The notes under the pieces were generated by a model. The model worked only from the letters and a program-made list of their open reading frames with translations. It was not told the origin of the DNA and did no database searches. From Actinoalloteichus caeruleus DSM 43889 (GTDB taxonomy: Bacteria; Actinomycetota; Actinomycetes; Mycobacteriales; Pseudonocardiaceae), in contig NZ_AUBJ02000001.1 in assembly GCF_000429185.2 (NCBI RefSeq), forward strand, positions 5,208,001-5,272,000: a stretch of DNA of 64,000 nucleotides. The letters are read 5' to 3'. Within the stretch, counting starts at the first letter, position 1, and every line of letters begins with the position of its first letter. Position numbers and translations under genes: made by a program. Below, piece after piece: positions 44,531 through 55,939 of the stretch.

Positions 44531-46192
44531 GTGAACCCCGCCGTGCTCAGCGACCTGATCCGTTCCACCGCAGCGGAAGCGCTCACCACCCGTGGGCTGG
44601 ACACCACCGTGCTGCCAGCCACCGTGACCGTGGAGCGACCCAGAAACCCCGAGCACGGCGACTACGCCACGAACCTCGCCCTCCAGGTCGCCAAGAAGGT
44701 CGGAGTGGCGCCCCGCGAGTTCGCCGGGTGGCTCGCCGAGGCGCTGGCGCACCAGGACGGCGTGCGGTCGGTGGACATCGCCGGTCCCGGCTTCCTCAAC
44801 CTGCGCCTCGACCCGGAGGCGCAGGGACTGGTCATCCGCGAGGTGCTGCGCCGGGGCGAACACTTCGGTGAGGGCGACGAGCTCTCCGGCACCCGGATCA
44901 ACCTGGAGTTCGTCTCCGCCAACCCCACCGGGCCCATCCACCTGGGCGGTACCCGCTGGGCGGCGGTCGGGGACACCCTGGGACGGCTGTTCGCCGCGCG
45001 CGGCGCCGACGTCACCCGCGAGTACTACTTCAACGACGCGGGCGCCCAGATCGACCGCTTCGTGCGCTCGCTGGTCGCCGCCGCCAAGGGCGAGCCGGTG
45101 CCAGAGGACGGGTACGGCGGCGACTACATCGCCGAGATCGCCGCCAGCGTGCTCCAGGCGGAGCCCGACGTGCTCGGCCTGCCGGAGGACGAGGTCGCCG
45201 AGACCTTCCGCCGGGTCGGCGTCGGCATGATGTTCGAGCAGATCAAAGGGAGCCTGCACGACTTCGGCACCGACTTCGACGTCTACTTCCACGAGGACTC
45301 CCTGCACTCCTCGGGAGCGGTGGACCGGGCGGTCGAGCGGCTGAAGGAGGCGGGGAGCCTCTACCACTCCGAGGGTGCCTGGTGGCTCCGCTCCACCGAG
45401 TTCGGCGACGACAAGGACCGGCCGGTCATCAAGAGCGACGGGCAGCCCGCCTACATCGCCGGTGACCTCGCCTACTACCTGGACAAGCGGTCCCGGGGCT
45501 TCGACCTCTGCGTCTACATGCTCGGGGCCGACCACCACGGCTACATCAACCGCCTGAAGGCCGCCGCGGCCGCGTTCGGGGACGACCCTGGCACGGTCGA
45601 GGTCCTGATCGGCCAGATGGTCAACCTCGTCCGGGGCGGGGAGACCGTCCGGATGAGCAAGCGCGCGGGCACCGTGGTCACCCTGGAGGACCTGGTGGAC
45701 GCCGTCGGGGTCGACGCGGCCCGGTACTCGCTGATCCGGGCATCCGTGGACTCCCCGCTGGACATCGACCAGGAGTTGTGGAGTTCGCGCAGCAACGAGA
45801 ACCCGGTCTTCTACGTGCAGTACGCGCACTCCCGGCTCGCCTCGATCCAGCGCAACGCCCTGGAGCTCGGGGTGGACGCCGGCGACCCGGAGCGGACCGA
45901 CTACGGCCTGCTCTCCCACGAGCGGGAGGGTGACCTCCTGCGGGAGCTCGCCGCCTTCCCGGAAAAAGTGGAGATGGCCACCCGGCTGCGGGAGCCGCAC
46001 CGGATCGCCAGGTACCTGGAGGAGCTCTCCAGCGCCTACCACAAGTTCTACGACGCCTGCCGGGTCCTGCCGATGGGCGACGAGAAGCCGACCGAGTTGA
46101 CCTCGGCCCGCCTCCAGCTCTGCGCCGCCACGCGGCAGGTGCTGGCCAACGGCCTCGCCCTGCTCGGCGTCAGCGCACCCGAACGGATGTGA
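44531..46192 (+). CDS. argS: Arginyl-tRNA synthetase
   Basis: 553 residues, class I synthetase charging tRNA-Arg. The HIGH motif appears as [18 protein letters not shown] near residue 130; the KMSKS-like motif is [11 protein letters not shown] near residue 375. The N-terminal tRNA-binding domain ([18 protein letters not shown]) and C-terminal anticodon-binding domain ([10 protein letters not shown]...) are complete. GTG 44531 is the start; a frame from 44498 adds unsupported residues. First gene of the conserved argS-lysA-hom-thrC-thrB operon. Confidence 0.97.
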   Translation: MNPAVLSDLIRSTAAEALTTRGLDTTVLPATVTVERPRNPEHGDYATNLALQVAKKVGVAPREFAGWLAEALAHQDGVRSVDIAGPGFLNLRLDPEAQGLVIREVLRRGEHFGEGDELSGTRINLEFVSANPTGPIHLGGTRWAAVGDTLGRLFAARGADVTREYYFNDAGAQIDRFVRSLVAAAKGEPVPEDGYGGDYIAEIAASVLQAEPDVLGLPEDEVAETFRRVGVGMMFEQIKGSLHDFGTDFDVYFHEDSLHSSGAVDRAVERLKEAGSLYHSEGAWWLRSTEFGDDKDRPVIKSDGQPAYIAGDLAYYLDKRSRGFDLCVYMLGADHHGYINRLKAAAAAFGDDPGTVEVLIGQMVNLVRGGETVRMSKRAGTVVTLEDLVDAVGVDAARYSLIRASVDSPLDIDQELWSSRSNENPVFYVQYAHSRLASIQRNALELGVDAGDPERTDYGLLSHEREGDLLRELAAFPEKVEMATRLREPHRIARYLEELSSAYHKFYDACRVLPMGDEKPTELTSARLQLCAATRQVLANGLALLGVSAPERM

Positions 46193-47625
46193 TCATGCGC
46201 GCCCATCCCGCCGGTCCCCGCCACGCGGAGGTCCTGCTCCCGGTCAACACCGCCGGCCCCCGGCCGGCGTCCTCCGCCGAGCTCGACGCGTTGCCGCCCA
46301 CGGTGTGGCCGGCGAACACGTCCCGCCACGCCGACGGAGCGGTGCGGATCGGTGGCGTGGACGTCCGTGAGCTGGCCAGGGACTTCGGCACCCCGCTGTT
46401 CGTCCTCGACGAGGACGACTTCCGGTCCCGGTGCCGCGAGTACCAGCGCGCCTTCGGGGAACGGGCCCGCGTCCACTACGCCTCCAAGGCGTTCCTGTGC
46501 ACGGAGGCGGCCCGGTGGGTCGCCCAGGAAGGGCTCAGCCTCGACGTGTGCAGCGGCGGGGAACTCGCCGTCGCGCTGCGAGCGGACTTCCCCCCGGAGC
46601 GGATCGCCTTCCACGGCAACAACAAGTCGGTCCCGGAGCTCGCGGCCGCCCTGGACGCCGGCGTCGGCGTCATCGTGGTGGACTCCTTCGAGGAGATCGA
46701 CCGCCTGGACCGCCTCACCGCCGAGAACCCGCCGGCCGGCGGCCGGCAGGACGTCATGATCCGGGTCACGGTGGGAGTCGAGGCTCACACCCACGAGTTC
46801 ATCGCGACCGCCCACGAGGACCAGAAGTTCGGTTTCTCGCTGGCGGGGGGAGCCGCGGCCGAGGCGGCCAGGCGCGTGCTGCGGGCTGGGGGGCTCCGGC
46901 TCGTGGGCCTGCACAGCCACATCGGTTCGCAGATCTTCGACCTCGCCGGTTTCGAACTGGCCGCCAAGCGGATCGTCGGCCTGCTCTCCGACCTCCACGA
47001 CGAGCACGGCGCCCAGACGATGGCGGACCTGGACACCCTCGACCTCGGCGGGGGGCTCGGCATCGCCTACACCGAGCAGGACCGGGTCCCCGAGGTCGGT
47101 GAGATCGCCGCCACCCTCTGGGAGATCGTCCGCCGGGAGTGCGGCTTCGCCGGGCTGGACACGCCGCTGCTGGCCGTGGAACCGGGACGTTCGATCGTCG
47201 GGCCGGTGATGGTGACGCTCTACGAGGTGGGCACCACCAAGGACGTCGTCGTCCAGGACGGGGCCAGCCGGCGCTACGTCAGCGTCGACGGCGGGATGAG
47301 CGACAACATCCGCACCGCCCTCTACGACGCGGTGTACGACTGCCGCCTGGTCTCCCGCCGGGCCGAGGAACCGCCGGTGCTCAGCCGGGTCGTCGGCAAG
47401 CACTGCGAGTCCGGTGACATCGTCGTGCGGGACTGCTGGCTCCCCGCCGACCTGCGACCGGGTGACCTGGTCGCCGTCGCCGCGACCGGCGCCTACTGCT
47501 ACGCGATGGCGAGCGACTACAACCGGTTGCCCCGGCCCGCCGTCGTCGCGGTCCGGGACGGCCAGGCGCGGTTGCTGCTGCGCCGGGAGACCATGGACGA
47601 CCTGTTGCGCCTGGAGGTGTCATGA
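46189..47625 (+). CDS. lysA: Diaminopimelate decarboxylase
   Basis: 478 residues. PLP enzyme converting meso-diaminopimelate to lysine. PLP-binding YASKAFL (Lys near residue 100), the HSHIGSQI and [12 protein letters not shown] motifs, EPGRSIVG and the substrate-binding CESGD are all visible. GTG 46189 overlaps the argS stop (GTGA); ATG 46195 is the alternative. Downstream hom start overlaps as ATGA. Length fits the family with an ~45-residue N-terminal extension common in actinobacteria. Confidence 0.97.
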   Translation: MIMRAHPAGPRHAEVLLPVNTAGPRPASSAELDALPPTVWPANTSRHADGAVRIGGVDVRELARDFGTPLFVLDEDDFRSRCREYQRAFGERARVHYASKAFLCTEAARWVAQEGLSLDVCSGGELAVALRADFPPERIAFHGNNKSVPELAAALDAGVGVIVVDSFEEIDRLDRLTAENPPAGGRQDVMIRVTVGVEAHTHEFIATAHEDQKFGFSLAGGAAAEAARRVLRAGGLRLVGLHSHIGSQIFDLAGFELAAKRIVGLLSDLHDEHGAQTMADLDTLDLGGGLGIAYTEQDRVPEVGEIAATLWEIVRRECGFAGLDTPLLAVEPGRSIVGPVMVTLYEVGTTKDVVVQDGASRRYVSVDGGMSDNIRTALYDAVYDCRLVSRRAEEPPVLSRVVGKHCESGDIVVRDCWLPADLRPGDLVAVAATGAYCYAMASDYNRLPRPAVVAVRDGQARLLLRRETMDDLLRLEVS

Positions 47626-48935
47626 CATCGGCTACCGGTTCGACCCCACCGGTCAGGGTCGCGATGCTCGGTTGCGGCACGGTCGGTACGCAGGTCGAAC
47701 GCCTGATCCGGGAGCAGTCCGCCGACCTGACCGCGCGGGTCGGGGCTCCGGTGGAGCTGACCGGCATCGCGGTGCGCCGACCGCACCGCCACCGTGAGGT
47801 GCCGGAGGAACTGCTGACCACGGACGCCGAGGCGCTCGTGGCCTCCGACGTCGATGTCGTCGTGGAGGTCATCGGTGGGATCGAGCCGGCCAGGAGCCTG
47901 CTGCTGGCGGCCCTGCGCGCCGGTAAGTCGGTGGTGACCGCCAACAAGGCCCTGCTCGCCGAGCACGGCCCCGAGCTGTACGAGGCGGCCGACGAGTCGG
48001 GCGCCGACCTCTACTTCGAGGCGTCGGTGGCCGGCGCGATCCCCCTGCTGCGGCCCCTGCGGGAGTCCCTGGCCGGTGACCGGGTCAACCGGGTGATGGG
48101 GATCGTCAACGGCACGACCAACTACGTCCTGTCGGCGATGGACTCGACCGGGGCCGCCTACGGCGAGACCCTGGAGGAGGCGGGGCGGCTCGGGTACGCC
48201 GAGGCCGACCCGACGGCGGACGTGGACGGTTTCGACGCCGCCGCGAAGGCCGCGATCCTGGCCTCGCTGGCCTTCCACACCCGGGTCCCGGCCGAGGCCG
48301 TGCACCGGGAGGGCATCTCGCGCGTGACCGCCGCCGACATCACGGCGGCCAGGGGCATGGGGCGTGTCGTGAAGCTCCTGGCCATCTGCGACCGGGTGGT
48401 GGACGAGGACGGCGGCGAGTCCGTCTCGGTCCGGGTGCACCCGGCGATGATCCCGCGCGGCCACCCGCTGGCGACGGTGGGCGGGGCGTTCAACGCCGTG
48501 TTCGTGGAGGCGGAGGCAGCCGGGCAGCTGATGTTCTACGGGCAGGGCGCGGGTGGCCCGCAGACGGCGAGCGCCGTCCTCGGGGACCTCGTCGCGGTGG
48601 CCCGCAACCGGGTCGCCGGCGGGCGCAGCCCCCGGGAGTCCGCCTACGCCGAGCTGCCAGTGCGCCCGATGGGGCAGGTGGCGACCCGTTACCACATCAG
48701 CCTGGACGTCGCGGACCGCACGGGAGTGTTGGCGCAGGTCGCCGCCGTGTTCGCGGAGAACGACGTGAGCATCGCGACCGTGACCCAGCGGGGCCACCGC
48801 GACGAGGCGAGCCTGGTCATCGCCACGCACCTCGCCTCCGAGGACGCGTTGCGGGGCACCGTCGAGAAGATCGCGGCCCTCTCCGCCGTGCGGGAAGTGG
48901 TGAGCGTGATGCGCGTGGAGGGCGAGGAGCCGTGA
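47622..48935 (+). CDS. hom: Homoserine dehydrogenase
   Basis: 437 residues. Reduces aspartate semialdehyde to homoserine. An N-terminal NAD(P) fold ([17 protein letters not shown]), [13 protein letters not shown], the [15 protein letters not shown] segment, and the [25 protein letters not shown] motif are clear. The C-terminal ACT domain ([32 protein letters not shown]) suggests threonine feedback. Coupled at both ends (ATGA, GTGA). Confidence 0.97.
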   Translation: MTSATGSTPPVRVAMLGCGTVGTQVERLIREQSADLTARVGAPVELTGIAVRRPHRHREVPEELLTTDAEALVASDVDVVVEVIGGIEPARSLLLAALRAGKSVVTANKALLAEHGPELYEAADESGADLYFEASVAGAIPLLRPLRESLAGDRVNRVMGIVNGTTNYVLSAMDSTGAAYGETLEEAGRLGYAEADPTADVDGFDAAAKAAILASLAFHTRVPAEAVHREGISRVTAADITAARGMGRVVKLLAICDRVVDEDGGESVSVRVHPAMIPRGHPLATVGGAFNAVFVEAEAAGQLMFYGQGAGGPQTASAVLGDLVAVARNRVAGGRSPRESAYAELPVRPMGQVATRYHISLDVADRTGVLAQVAAVFAENDVSIATVTQRGHRDEASLVIATHLASEDALRGTVEKIAALSAVREVVSVMRVEGEEP

Positions 48936-50074
48936 CCGAACAGACCGCGTTGTCCCCCATCCCACCGGCGGTGTCCGGCGGGGCCGGCCCCTCGGCGGTG
49001 GCCGGCACCGGCGGTCCGGCGGCGGGGTGGCCCGGTGTCATCGCCGCCTACCCCGCTCGGGTGGCGGTACCCGCCGGCGCCGGGATCGTCACCCTCCACG
49101 AGGGCGGCACCCCATTGCTCCCGGCCCCCCACCTGAGCGAGCTGACCGGTACCTCCGTCTACCTCAAGGTGGAGGGTGTCAACCCCACCGGGTCCTTCAA
49201 GGACCGGGGTATGACGGTGGCGATCACGCACGCGCTGGCCTCCGGCAGCAAGGCCGTGATCTGCGCGTCCACCGGCAACACCTCGGCCTCCGCCGCCGCC
49301 TACGCGGCCAGGGCCGGCCTGACCTGCGCGGTGCTGGTGCCCAGCGGGAAGATCGCCCTGGGCAAGATGGCCCAGGCAGTGGCCCACGGGGCCCGCATCC
49401 TCCAGGTGGCCGGCAACTTCGACGACTGCCTGGAACTGGCCCGCAAGACCGAGGCGGAGCACCCGGTGACCCTGGTCAACTCGGTCAACCCGGTGCGGAT
49501 CGAGGGGCAGAAGACCGCGGCCTTCGAGATCTGCGACGTCCTCGGCCGCACCCCCGACATCCACTGCCTGCCGGTGGGCAACGCCGGGAACATCACCGCC
49601 TACTGGAAGGGCTACCAGGAGTACGCGGACGACGGCCTGGTGCGGGGTACGCCCAGGATGTTCGGTTTCCAGGCGGCTGGGGCGGCTCCGATGGTGCACG
49701 GCCAGCCGGTCGCCAACCCGGAGACGATCGCCACCGCGATCCGGGTGGGCAGCCCCGCGTCCTGGCAGGGGGCCGAGCGCGCCAGGGCGGAGTCCGGTGG
49801 TCGGTTCGACGCGGTGACCGACGAGCGGATCCTGAGCGCCTACCGGCTGCTGGCCGCCCGGGAGGGTGTCTTCGTCGAGCCCGCCTCCGCGGCCAGCGTG
49901 GCCGGTCTGCTGCTGTCCTCGGAGGAGGGGCGGTTGGACCCCGGGTCCGTGGTGGTGTGCACCGTCACCGGGCACGGTCTGAAGGACCCGGGCACCGCAC
50001 TGGAGGGCGCGGTGGACGTGGAGCCGCTGCCCGTCGACGCGAACGCCGTCGCCGCCGCCCTGGAGCTCCGGTGA
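48932..50074 (+). CDS. thrC: Threonine synthase
   Basis: 380 residues. PLP enzyme converting phosphohomoserine to threonine. The PLP lysine is in [15 protein letters not shown] near residue 90; [17 protein letters not shown] and [19 protein letters not shown] are standard family motifs. An ~25-residue low-complexity N-terminus precedes the domain. GTG 48932 overlaps the hom stop as GTGA. Confidence 0.97.
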   Translation: MTEQTALSPIPPAVSGGAGPSAVAGTGGPAAGWPGVIAAYPARVAVPAGAGIVTLHEGGTPLLPAPHLSELTGTSVYLKVEGVNPTGSFKDRGMTVAITHALASGSKAVICASTGNTSASAAAYAARAGLTCAVLVPSGKIALGKMAQAVAHGARILQVAGNFDDCLELARKTEAEHPVTLVNSVNPVRIEGQKTAAFEICDVLGRTPDIHCLPVGNAGNITAYWKGYQEYADDGLVRGTPRMFGFQAAGAAPMVHGQPVANPETIATAIRVGSPASWQGAERARAESGGRFDAVTDERILSAYRLLAAREGVFVEPASAASVAGLLLSSEEGRLDPGSVVVCTVTGHGLKDPGTALEGAVDVEPLPVDANAVAAALELR

Positions 50075-50114
50075 GCCTTTGGAGACGAGCGGCGTTCCCC
50101 GGGTGGAGGCGACC

Positions 50115-51014
50115 GTGATCGGCCGGGAGCTGTCGGTGCGGGTTCCCGCGTCGACGGCGAACCTGGGGTCGGGGTTCGACACCCTCGGGCTGGCCCTGGC
50201 GCTGTACGACGAGGTGTGGCTCCGGGTGGTGGACCGGGGCGTCCGGGTGGAGGTCTCGGGCGAGGGAGCCGACGCGGTGCCCCGGGACGCCAGCCACCTG
50301 CTGTTGCGGGCGTTGCGGGCCGCCACCGACGCGCTCGGCGTGGAGCTGCCCGGGGTGGAGCTGCGGTGCGTCAACCGCATCCCGCACGCCCGGGGTCTGG
50401 GCTCCTCCGCCGCGACGATCGTGTCCGGGATCGCCGCCGGTTACGCGTTGGCCGGGCGGGAGCCGGACGAGTCGGCGCTCGACCTCGCCGCCCGGTTCGA
50501 GGGACACGCCGACAACGTGGCGGCGAGCATGGTCGGCGGGGTGGTCGTGGCCTGGTCGTCGGCCGGTGCGTCCCCGACGTTCCGCGCGCTCCGGCTCGAA
50601 CCGCACCGCGCGCTCGCGCCGGTGCTGCTGGTGCCCGAGGTGGAGTCGGCCACCCACACCACGCGGGGTCTGCTGCCGGAGCGGGTCCCCCACGAGGACG
50701 CGGCGTTCGCGGCCAGCCGGGCCGCCCTCGCCGTCGCGGCGCTGACCTCGCGGCCCGACCTGCTGCTGGACGCGACCGGGGACCGGCTGCACCAGGAGTA
50801 CCGGCGACCCGCCTGGCCCCGGTCGTTGGCGCTGGTGGAGGAGCTGCGGGCCGCCGGTGTCCCGGCGGCCATCTCCGGGGCGGGCCCCACCGTGGTCGCC
50901 TTCCCCGTCGGCGCGCCGTCCTGGGCGGGATTCGACACGAGCGGGTTCGAGGTGTGCCCGTTGGCCGTGGACACCCGAGGGGTGACGGTCCGTGAGGAGC
51001 CGGCCGATCCGTGA
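50115..51014 (+). CDS. thrB: Homoserine kinase
   Basis: 299 residues, GHMP kinase making phosphohomoserine for ThrC. VRVPASTANLGSGFDTLGLAL opens the protein, IPHARGLGSSAATIVSGI is the ATP-binding motif near residue 95, and AAISGAGPTVVAF closes it. GTG 50115 is chosen for a GGAGG 5 nt upstream; TTG 50079 and GTG 50103 lack this. It follows thrC by 40 bp and ends the operon. Confidence 0.96.
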   Translation: MIGRELSVRVPASTANLGSGFDTLGLALALYDEVWLRVVDRGVRVEVSGEGADAVPRDASHLLLRALRAATDALGVELPGVELRCVNRIPHARGLGSSAATIVSGIAAGYALAGREPDESALDLAARFEGHADNVAASMVGGVVVAWSSAGASPTFRALRLEPHRALAPVLLVPEVESATHTTRGLLPERVPHEDAAFAASRAALAVAALTSRPDLLLDATGDRLHQEYRRPAWPRSLALVEELRAAGVPAAISGAGPTVVAFPVGAPSWAGFDTSGFEVCPLAVDTRGVTVREEPADP

Positions 51015-51043
51015 CCGGTGCCGCGGGCGTGCCTGGGCTGTTC

Positions 51044-51069
51044 GGGGTCCCCGGTAGGAGGGGACTCCC
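51044..51069 (+). terminator. Hairpin after thrB
   Basis: GTCCCC (51047-51052) pairs with GGGGAC (51060-51065) around GGTAGGA, and GGG/CCC can extend it with a bulge. 33 bp after the thrB stop; moderate stem. Confidence 0.4.
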
Positions 51070-51659
51070 GGGCAGCCGGTAACATGGAGTCATCGGAGGG
51101 GGATGGCCGCGGCGAAGCACCGCGCTGGCCAGAACCGCTGGACCTCCAGCCTTTCGCCAGTACCCCCGCTACCTGGTCGCCTTCTCCGTCAGCCATACCC
51201 GATCGACGGCACAACACCCTCCATCGGTGGTGATCTTGGCCGTTGGTTCGGCCGCCGGGAGACACGCAGGTGACGCGGGTTGTTGCGAGCTGTTGACGAG
51301 CGGTCTACCCTCGAAGGCGATCAGTCACCGCGCGCACGGGCGCCGGTACCGTCCCGGGTAGTCAACTCGGGAGGCATTCTCTCGCTATGAGGTTGGTTCA
51401 CGCTATCCAGCGGGGACCAGCGGTGGAGAGTACCCGGACAGCCTGGGGTGGCCGAGGAGTCCGTACGGGTGGTTCTTCGTGAGTGTCGTCAGGTGTGGCA
51501 GCGTCGAGAATCGCCATAAGCGGGCAGGTTAGGGTGCGTGCGGGCAGAACGTCGTGACCGCCAGTTCTGCCCCCGAGCCCGCAGTGCCGCACTGCGTCCC
51601 GCAGCGTGGCAGGTCCGCTGGTCCGCGTAGGAGGCGCGGACCGGTCAGGAAGGACATTT
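51070..51659. other. Long leader/promoter region of rho
   Basis: About 590 bp without a supported gene. A promoter candidate at 51284-51312 would give a ~340-nt leader; long untranslated leaders are usual for bacterial rho genes, where Rho controls its own synthesis. No specific structure is assigned. Confidence 0.5.
51284..51312 (+). promoter_or_regulatory. Candidate rho promoter
   Basis: TTGCGA (51284-51289) and TACCCT (51307-51312) separated by 17 bp, matching actinobacterial housekeeping promoters. Sequence match only. Confidence 0.4.
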
Positions 51660-53594
51660 GTGAGCAACACCGAACTGTTGAGCGGCGAGGCGGGCACGGC
51701 GGCCTCGGCTGCTGACCAGCCAGAAGCGGATAAGCCCAAGTCACGCAAGGGCTCTGCGGCGAAGGGGGAGGTACCGCACCAGGCGGACAACGGAGCCGCT
51801 CCCCGTCGGCGCGGAGGGCTGTCCGGCATGGTGATGGCGGAGCTTCGCCAGCTCGCCGGGGAACTCGGCATCACCAGCACCACTGGAATGCGTAAGGGTG
51901 ATCTCATCGCCGCGATCAAGGAGCGGCAGGGCGGTGGTTCCGCCAAGACCGACACCGCTGCGCAGCTGCCGTTCGGGTCCGGGGACCAGGGCAAGACCGA
52001 GCAGACCTCCGCGGACGCGCCGGCGCAGCCGGCTCCCAGCCGCCGCTCCAGGGGCGCCAGTGCGTCCGAGAGCGCGTCGTCCGGTGAGGGTGAGGAGGAC
52101 GGTGGCCGTCGCGGCCGTCGTCGCCGCACCTCGAGCCGGGCCGCCAGCGCCACCGACGGTGGCGGCGGCGATGACCGGGGCGGCGAGCGCCAGGAGCGTG
52201 GTGAGCGTCAGGACCGTGGTGAGCGTCAGGACCGTGGTGAGCGTCAGGACCGTGGCGAGCGTCAGGACCGTGGTGAGCGCCAGGACCGCGGCGACCGCCA
52301 GGACCGCGCGTCGCGCAACGACCGCCAGAACGACGGTCGGGACGATGACGACGAGGACGGCGGCGGCCGGCGGCGGGGACGCAGGTTCCGGGATCGTCGC
52401 CGGGGCCGTGGCCGCGCCGAGGGTGGCGGGAACGAGCCGGAGGTGCGGGAGGACGACGTCCTCCTGCCCGTGGCCGGCATCCTGGACGTGCTGGAGAACT
52501 ACGCGTTCGTCCGCACTTCGGGGTACCTCGCCGGCCCGAACGACGTCTACGTGTCCCTGTCGTTGGTCCGCAAGTACGGGCTCCGGCGGGGCGACGCGAT
52601 CACCGGTGTGGTCCGCCAGCCGCGTGAGGGCGAGCAGCAGCGCCAGAAGTTCAACCCGATGGTGCGGGTCGACTCCATCAACGGCCTCGCGCCGGACGCC
52701 GCTCGGGGACGCCCGGAGTTCACCAAGATGACTCCGCTGTACCCGAACGAGCGGCTGCGGTTGGAGACCGAGTCGCACGCCCTGACCGGCCGGGTCATCG
52801 ACCTGGTCATGCCGGTGGGCAAGGGCCAGCGGGCCCTGATCGTCTCGCCGCCCAAGGCCGGCAAGACGATGGTGCTCCAGGCCATCGCCAACGCCATCAC
52901 GACCAACAACCCCGAGTGCTACCTGATGGTCGTGCTGGTCGACGAGCGGCCCGAGGAAGTCACCGACATGCAGCGCTCGGTGAAGGGCGAGGTCATCGCC
53001 TCGACCTTCGACCGGCCGCCGTCCGACCACACGACGGTGTCGGAGCTCGCCATCGAGCGGGCGAAGCGGCTGGTGGAGCTGGGTTACGACGTGGTCGTGC
53101 TCCTCGACTCCATCACCCGGCTCGGCCGGGCCTACAACCTGGCGGCGCCGGCCTCGGGTCGGATCCTCTCCGGTGGTGTGGACTCGACGGCGCTGTACCC
53201 GCCGAAGCGGTTCCTGGGCGCGGCCCGCAACATCGAGAACGGTGGTTCACTGACCATCTTCGCGACGGCGCTGGTCGAGACGGGATCCGCCGGCGACACG
53301 GTGATCTTCGAGGAGTTCAAGGGCACCGGCAACGCGGAGCTGAAGCTCGACCGCAAGATCGCGGACAAGCGGACGTTCCCGGCGGTCGACGTCGACGCCT
53401 CGAGCACCCGCAAGGAGGAGCTCCTGCTCTCCCCGGACGAGCTCGCCGTCACGCACAAGCTGCGGCGTGTTCTCTCCGCGCTGGATGACCAGCAGGCGCT
53501 CGACCTGCTGCTCGAGCGGCTGCGGAAGACCCGGACGAACATCGAGTTCCTGATGCAGGTGGCGAAGAACACGCCTGGCGGGAACGGGGACTGA
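51660..53594 (+). CDS. rho: Transcription termination factor Rho
   Basis: 644 residues. Hexameric RNA-dependent ATPase ending transcription. A Rho-N domain (SGMVMAELRQLAGELGITSTTGMRKGDLIAAI, about residues 58-89) is followed by a ~160-residue Arg/Asp/Gly-rich insertion with ERQDRG repeats, the RNA-binding cold-shock-like domain (DDVLLPVAGILDVLENYAFVRTSGYLAGPNDVYVS), then the Walker A PPKAGKTMVLQ and Walker B VVVLLDSITRLGRAYN. GTG 51660 has AGGAAGG 6 nt upstream. The basic insertion is typical of actinobacterial Rho. Confidence 0.97.
   Translation: MSNTELLSGEAGTAASAADQPEADKPKSRKGSAAKGEVPHQADNGAAPRRRGGLSGMVMAELRQLAGELGITSTTGMRKGDLIAAIKERQGGGSAKTDTAAQLPFGSGDQGKTEQTSADAPAQPAPSRRSRGASASESASSGEGEEDGGRRGRRRRTSSRAASATDGGGGDDRGGERQERGERQDRGERQDRGERQDRGERQDRGERQDRGDRQDRASRNDRQNDGRDDDDEDGGGRRRGRRFRDRRRGRGRAEGGGNEPEVREDDVLLPVAGILDVLENYAFVRTSGYLAGPNDVYVSLSLVRKYGLRRGDAITGVVRQPREGEQQRQKFNPMVRVDSINGLAPDAARGRPEFTKMTPLYPNERLRLETESHALTGRVIDLVMPVGKGQRALIVSPPKAGKTMVLQAIANAITTNNPECYLMVVLVDERPEEVTDMQRSVKGEVIASTFDRPPSDHTTVSELAIERAKRLVELGYDVVVLLDSITRLGRAYNLAAPASGRILSGGVDSTALYPPKRFLGAARNIENGGSLTIFATALVETGSAGDTVIFEEFKGTGNAELKLDRKIADKRTFPAVDVDASSTRKEELLLSPDELAVTHKLRRVLSALDDQQALDLLLERLRKTRTNIEFLMQVAKNTPGGNGD
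52182..52309 (+). repeat. 18-bp tandem repeats inside rho
   Basis: About seven copies of an 18-bp unit like GGTGAGCGTCAGGACCGT, encoding GERQDR hexapeptides, with the last units diverged (GDRQDR). In-frame, so copy number can change without disrupting the protein. Confidence 0.85.
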
Positions 53595-53600
53595 GGACGC

Positions 53601-53643
53601 ACCGGAGGCGTTGCCGTCGTCGCACGGCGGCAGGGCCTCCGGT
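53601..53643. terminator. Bidirectional hairpin between rho and a convergent gene
   Basis: ACCGGAGGC (53601-53609) pairs with GCCTCCGGT (53635-53643), enclosing a second stem TGCCGTCG/CGGCGGCA. It begins 6 bp after the rho stop and touches the stop of the minus-strand gene. Confidence 0.75.
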
Positions 53644-54176
53644 CACCCGGCGCCGCTCACCACCTCGGGCCGCGAACAACGGTCCGCCTCGCCGCCATCG
53701 GTCGGGCAGGGGCGCCGGCCGGCGAGCAGCAGCACCCAGGACACCACGGCCGCGGCGGCGCACCCCAGCGCCGCCGACGTGGGGACCGGCAGGTCGCCCA
53801 CGGTCAACGCGCAGGTGATCAGGACCAGGCCGTAGGGCCAGCTCAACCACCGTGGTGACCACGGGCGGGTCCACGCGACCGAACCGGCGAACACCGCGTT
53901 CAACCCGGCCGCCGCGCCGAAGAGGACCGACCAGTCCGGGTGAACGGCATCCCCGGCGGCGGGCAGCACCAGGCCCAGGCCACCCAGCCCGAGCACGGTG
54001 CACAGGAACGTCGGGGGCACCAGCAGCCAGGCCCACACCCGCAGCGGTCCCAGGTTCGCGCACAACACGGAGCCAGGATGGAACAGCCCCGCCTGGCGCG
54101 GCGGCAGCCAGCCGCTCCGATCGCCCGACGGACCGGAGACGGCGGCGGGTGGCCCCTGCGTCACGGTGAGTGGCAT
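53643..54176 (-). CDS. Hypothetical membrane protein inserted between rho and rpmE
   Basis: 177 residues with four predicted transmembrane segments ([82 protein letters not shown]). No family recognised. The ATG at 54176 is the first sensible start; upstream frame is Arg-rich. It lies on the opposite strand to its conserved neighbours. Confidence 0.65.
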   Translation of the reverse strand: MPLTVTQGPPAAVSGPSGDRSGWLPPRQAGLFHPGSVLCANLGPLRVWAWLLVPPTFLCTVLGLGGLGLVLPAAGDAVHPDWSVLFGAAAGLNAVFAGSVAWTRPWSPRWLSWPYGLVLITCALTVGDLPVPTSAALGCAAAAVVSWVLLLAGRRPCPTDGGEADRCSRPEVVSGAG

Positions 54177-54356
54177 GGGGCGTTCGGAAACAGACGGCGA
54201 CCCCCACGCGTTGTGGAGGGTGGCGGCGACGCGGTGGCCATCTGGCACACTGGTTCGCCGAACCCGGCTCCGGTTCACCCCCTCACCCGGCCCCTGGCGA
54301 GTGCCAGGCGACCAGGCAGGGCGGACCCGGCGGCCCAAGAAGGAAGGGACACACCT

Positions 54357-54569
54357 GTGAAGACCGGTATCCACCCCGAGTACGTGACCACGCAGGTCAC
54401 CTGCGGTTGCGGCAACACCTTCACCACCCGGAGCACCCGTTCCACCGGTGCGGTGACTGTCGAGGTCTGCTCCAACTGCCACCCGTTCTACACGGGCAAG
54501 CAGCGGATCCTGGACACCGGTGGCCGGGTGGCCCGCTTCGAGGCCCGCTACGGCCGCCGCAAGAAGTAG
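54357..54569 (+). CDS. rpmE: 50S ribosomal protein L31
   Basis: 70 residues. Begins [27 protein letters not shown] and contains [12 protein letters not shown]; the four Cys (CxC...CxxC) mark the zinc-binding form. GTG 54357 has AGGAAGG upstream. The zinc-containing type is replaced by a Cys-less paralogue in zinc starvation in many bacteria; no such paralogue is in this window. Confidence 0.97.
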   Translation: MKTGIHPEYVTTQVTCGCGNTFTTRSTRSTGAVTVEVCSNCHPFYTGKQRILDTGGRVARFEARYGRRKK

Positions 54570-54575
54570 CTCTTT

Positions 54576-54618
54576 CGACGGCGCCCACCCCACCGAGCTG
54601 GCGGGGTGGGCGCCGTCG
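54576..54618 (+). terminator. Strong terminator after rpmE
   Basis: A perfect 16-bp stem (CGACGGCGCCCACCCC and its complement) with an 11-nt loop, 6 bp after the rpmE stop. One of the strongest hairpins in the window. Confidence 0.85.
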
Positions 54619-54685
54619 GCGTGTGTCCGGGGTCCGGTCGGCAGTGACCAGGGCCCGGCGGTGTCGTCAGGACGGAGGGTGCGGC

Positions 54686-55762
54686 GTGGAGAACTCGGCG
54701 CTACGGAGCTTGCTCACCGAGTACGGGGAGCTGGAGGAGCGGTTGGGTGACCCCGCCGTGCTGGCGGACCGCGCCGCGGCACGCCGGTACGGCCGGCGGC
54801 ACGCCGAGCTGACGGCCATCGTGCAGGCCGCCCGCGAGCTGGAGCGGGTGCGCACCGACCTGGAGGCCGCCCGGGAGCTCGCCTCCGAGGACCAGGCCTT
54901 CGCCGAGGAGGCAGAGGAACTGGCCGCCCAGCTCCCCGAGCTGGAGGCGAGGGTGGCCGAGCTGCTCGTCCCCCGCGACCCGCACGACGCCTCCGACGCC
55001 GTGCTGGAGATCAAGTCGGGGGAGGGCGGCGCGGAGTCCGCGCTGTTCGCCGCCGAGCTGCTGCGGATGTACGAGCGGTACGCCGAGCGCCGGGGGTGGC
55101 GCACCGAGGTGCTGGGCGTCACCGAGTCCGAACTCGGGGGCATCAAGGACGCCACGATGGTCGTGAAGGGCCCGGTGCGAGCCGACGGCGTGTGGTCGAG
55201 GCTGAAGTTCGAGGGCGGGGTGCACCGCGTCCAACGGGTCCCGGTGACGGAGTCCCAGGGCCGCATCCACACCTCGGCCGCCGGGGTCCTCGTGTACCCG
55301 GAACAGGAGGACGTCGCCGTCGAGATCGACGAGAACGACCTCCGGGTGGACGTGTTCCGCTCCTCCGGGCACGGCGGGCAGAGCGTGAACACGACGGACT
55401 CCGCGGTCCGGATCACCCACCTGCCGACGGGCATCGTCGTGTCCTGCCAGAACGAGCGCAGCCAGTTGCAGAACAAGACCAGGGCCATGCAGGTGCTCCG
55501 CGCGCGGCTGCTGGCGGCGGCGGAGGAACAGGCCGCGCGGGAGGCGTCCGCCGCCCGCCGCAGCCAGGTGCGCACGGTCGACCGCTCCGAGCGGGTGCGG
55601 ACGTACAACTTCCCGGAGAACCGGATCTCCGATCACCGGGTCGGGTACAAGGCGCACAACCTGGACCAGGTCCTCGAGGGCGACCTCGACGCGGTGTTGG
55701 ACGCGCTGAGCGCCGCCGACCGCCAGGAGCGGATGGAACGCAGCGCGGCACCGACGGCCTGA
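54686..55762 (+). CDS. prfA: Peptide chain release factor 1
   Basis: 358 residues. Releases peptides at UAA/UAG. The N-terminal helical domain is followed by the GGQ motif in [17 protein letters not shown] (near residue 235) and the C-terminal [27 protein letters not shown] 54686 has GGAGGG 7 nt upstream. The downstream prmC gene encodes the methylase for the GGQ glutamine. Confidence 0.97.
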   Translation: MENSALRSLLTEYGELEERLGDPAVLADRAAARRYGRRHAELTAIVQAARELERVRTDLEAARELASEDQAFAEEAEELAAQLPELEARVAELLVPRDPHDASDAVLEIKSGEGGAESALFAAELLRMYERYAERRGWRTEVLGVTESELGGIKDATMVVKGPVRADGVWSRLKFEGGVHRVQRVPVTESQGRIHTSAAGVLVYPEQEDVAVEIDENDLRVDVFRSSGHGGQSVNTTDSAVRITHLPTGIVVSCQNERSQLQNKTRAMQVLRARLLAAAEEQAAREASAARRSQVRTVDRSERVRTYNFPENRISDHRVGYKAHNLDQVLEGDLDAVLDALSAADRQERMERSAAPTA

Positions 55763-55939
55763 GGTTCGAGGACCGATCGGCGGCCCACCTCCCCGGCGGG
55801 GCGCTCACTCCGGCGGGGGACCACCCCGGTAGCCCGGTCGGCGGGTTGGTCGGGTCGGGCGCCCGCTGACCGGGCGCACCGCGCTGGCCGTGGTTGGCTG
55901 GTGCGGGGGAGACGGGTTCCGGACCGGGAGGGGGAGGAA

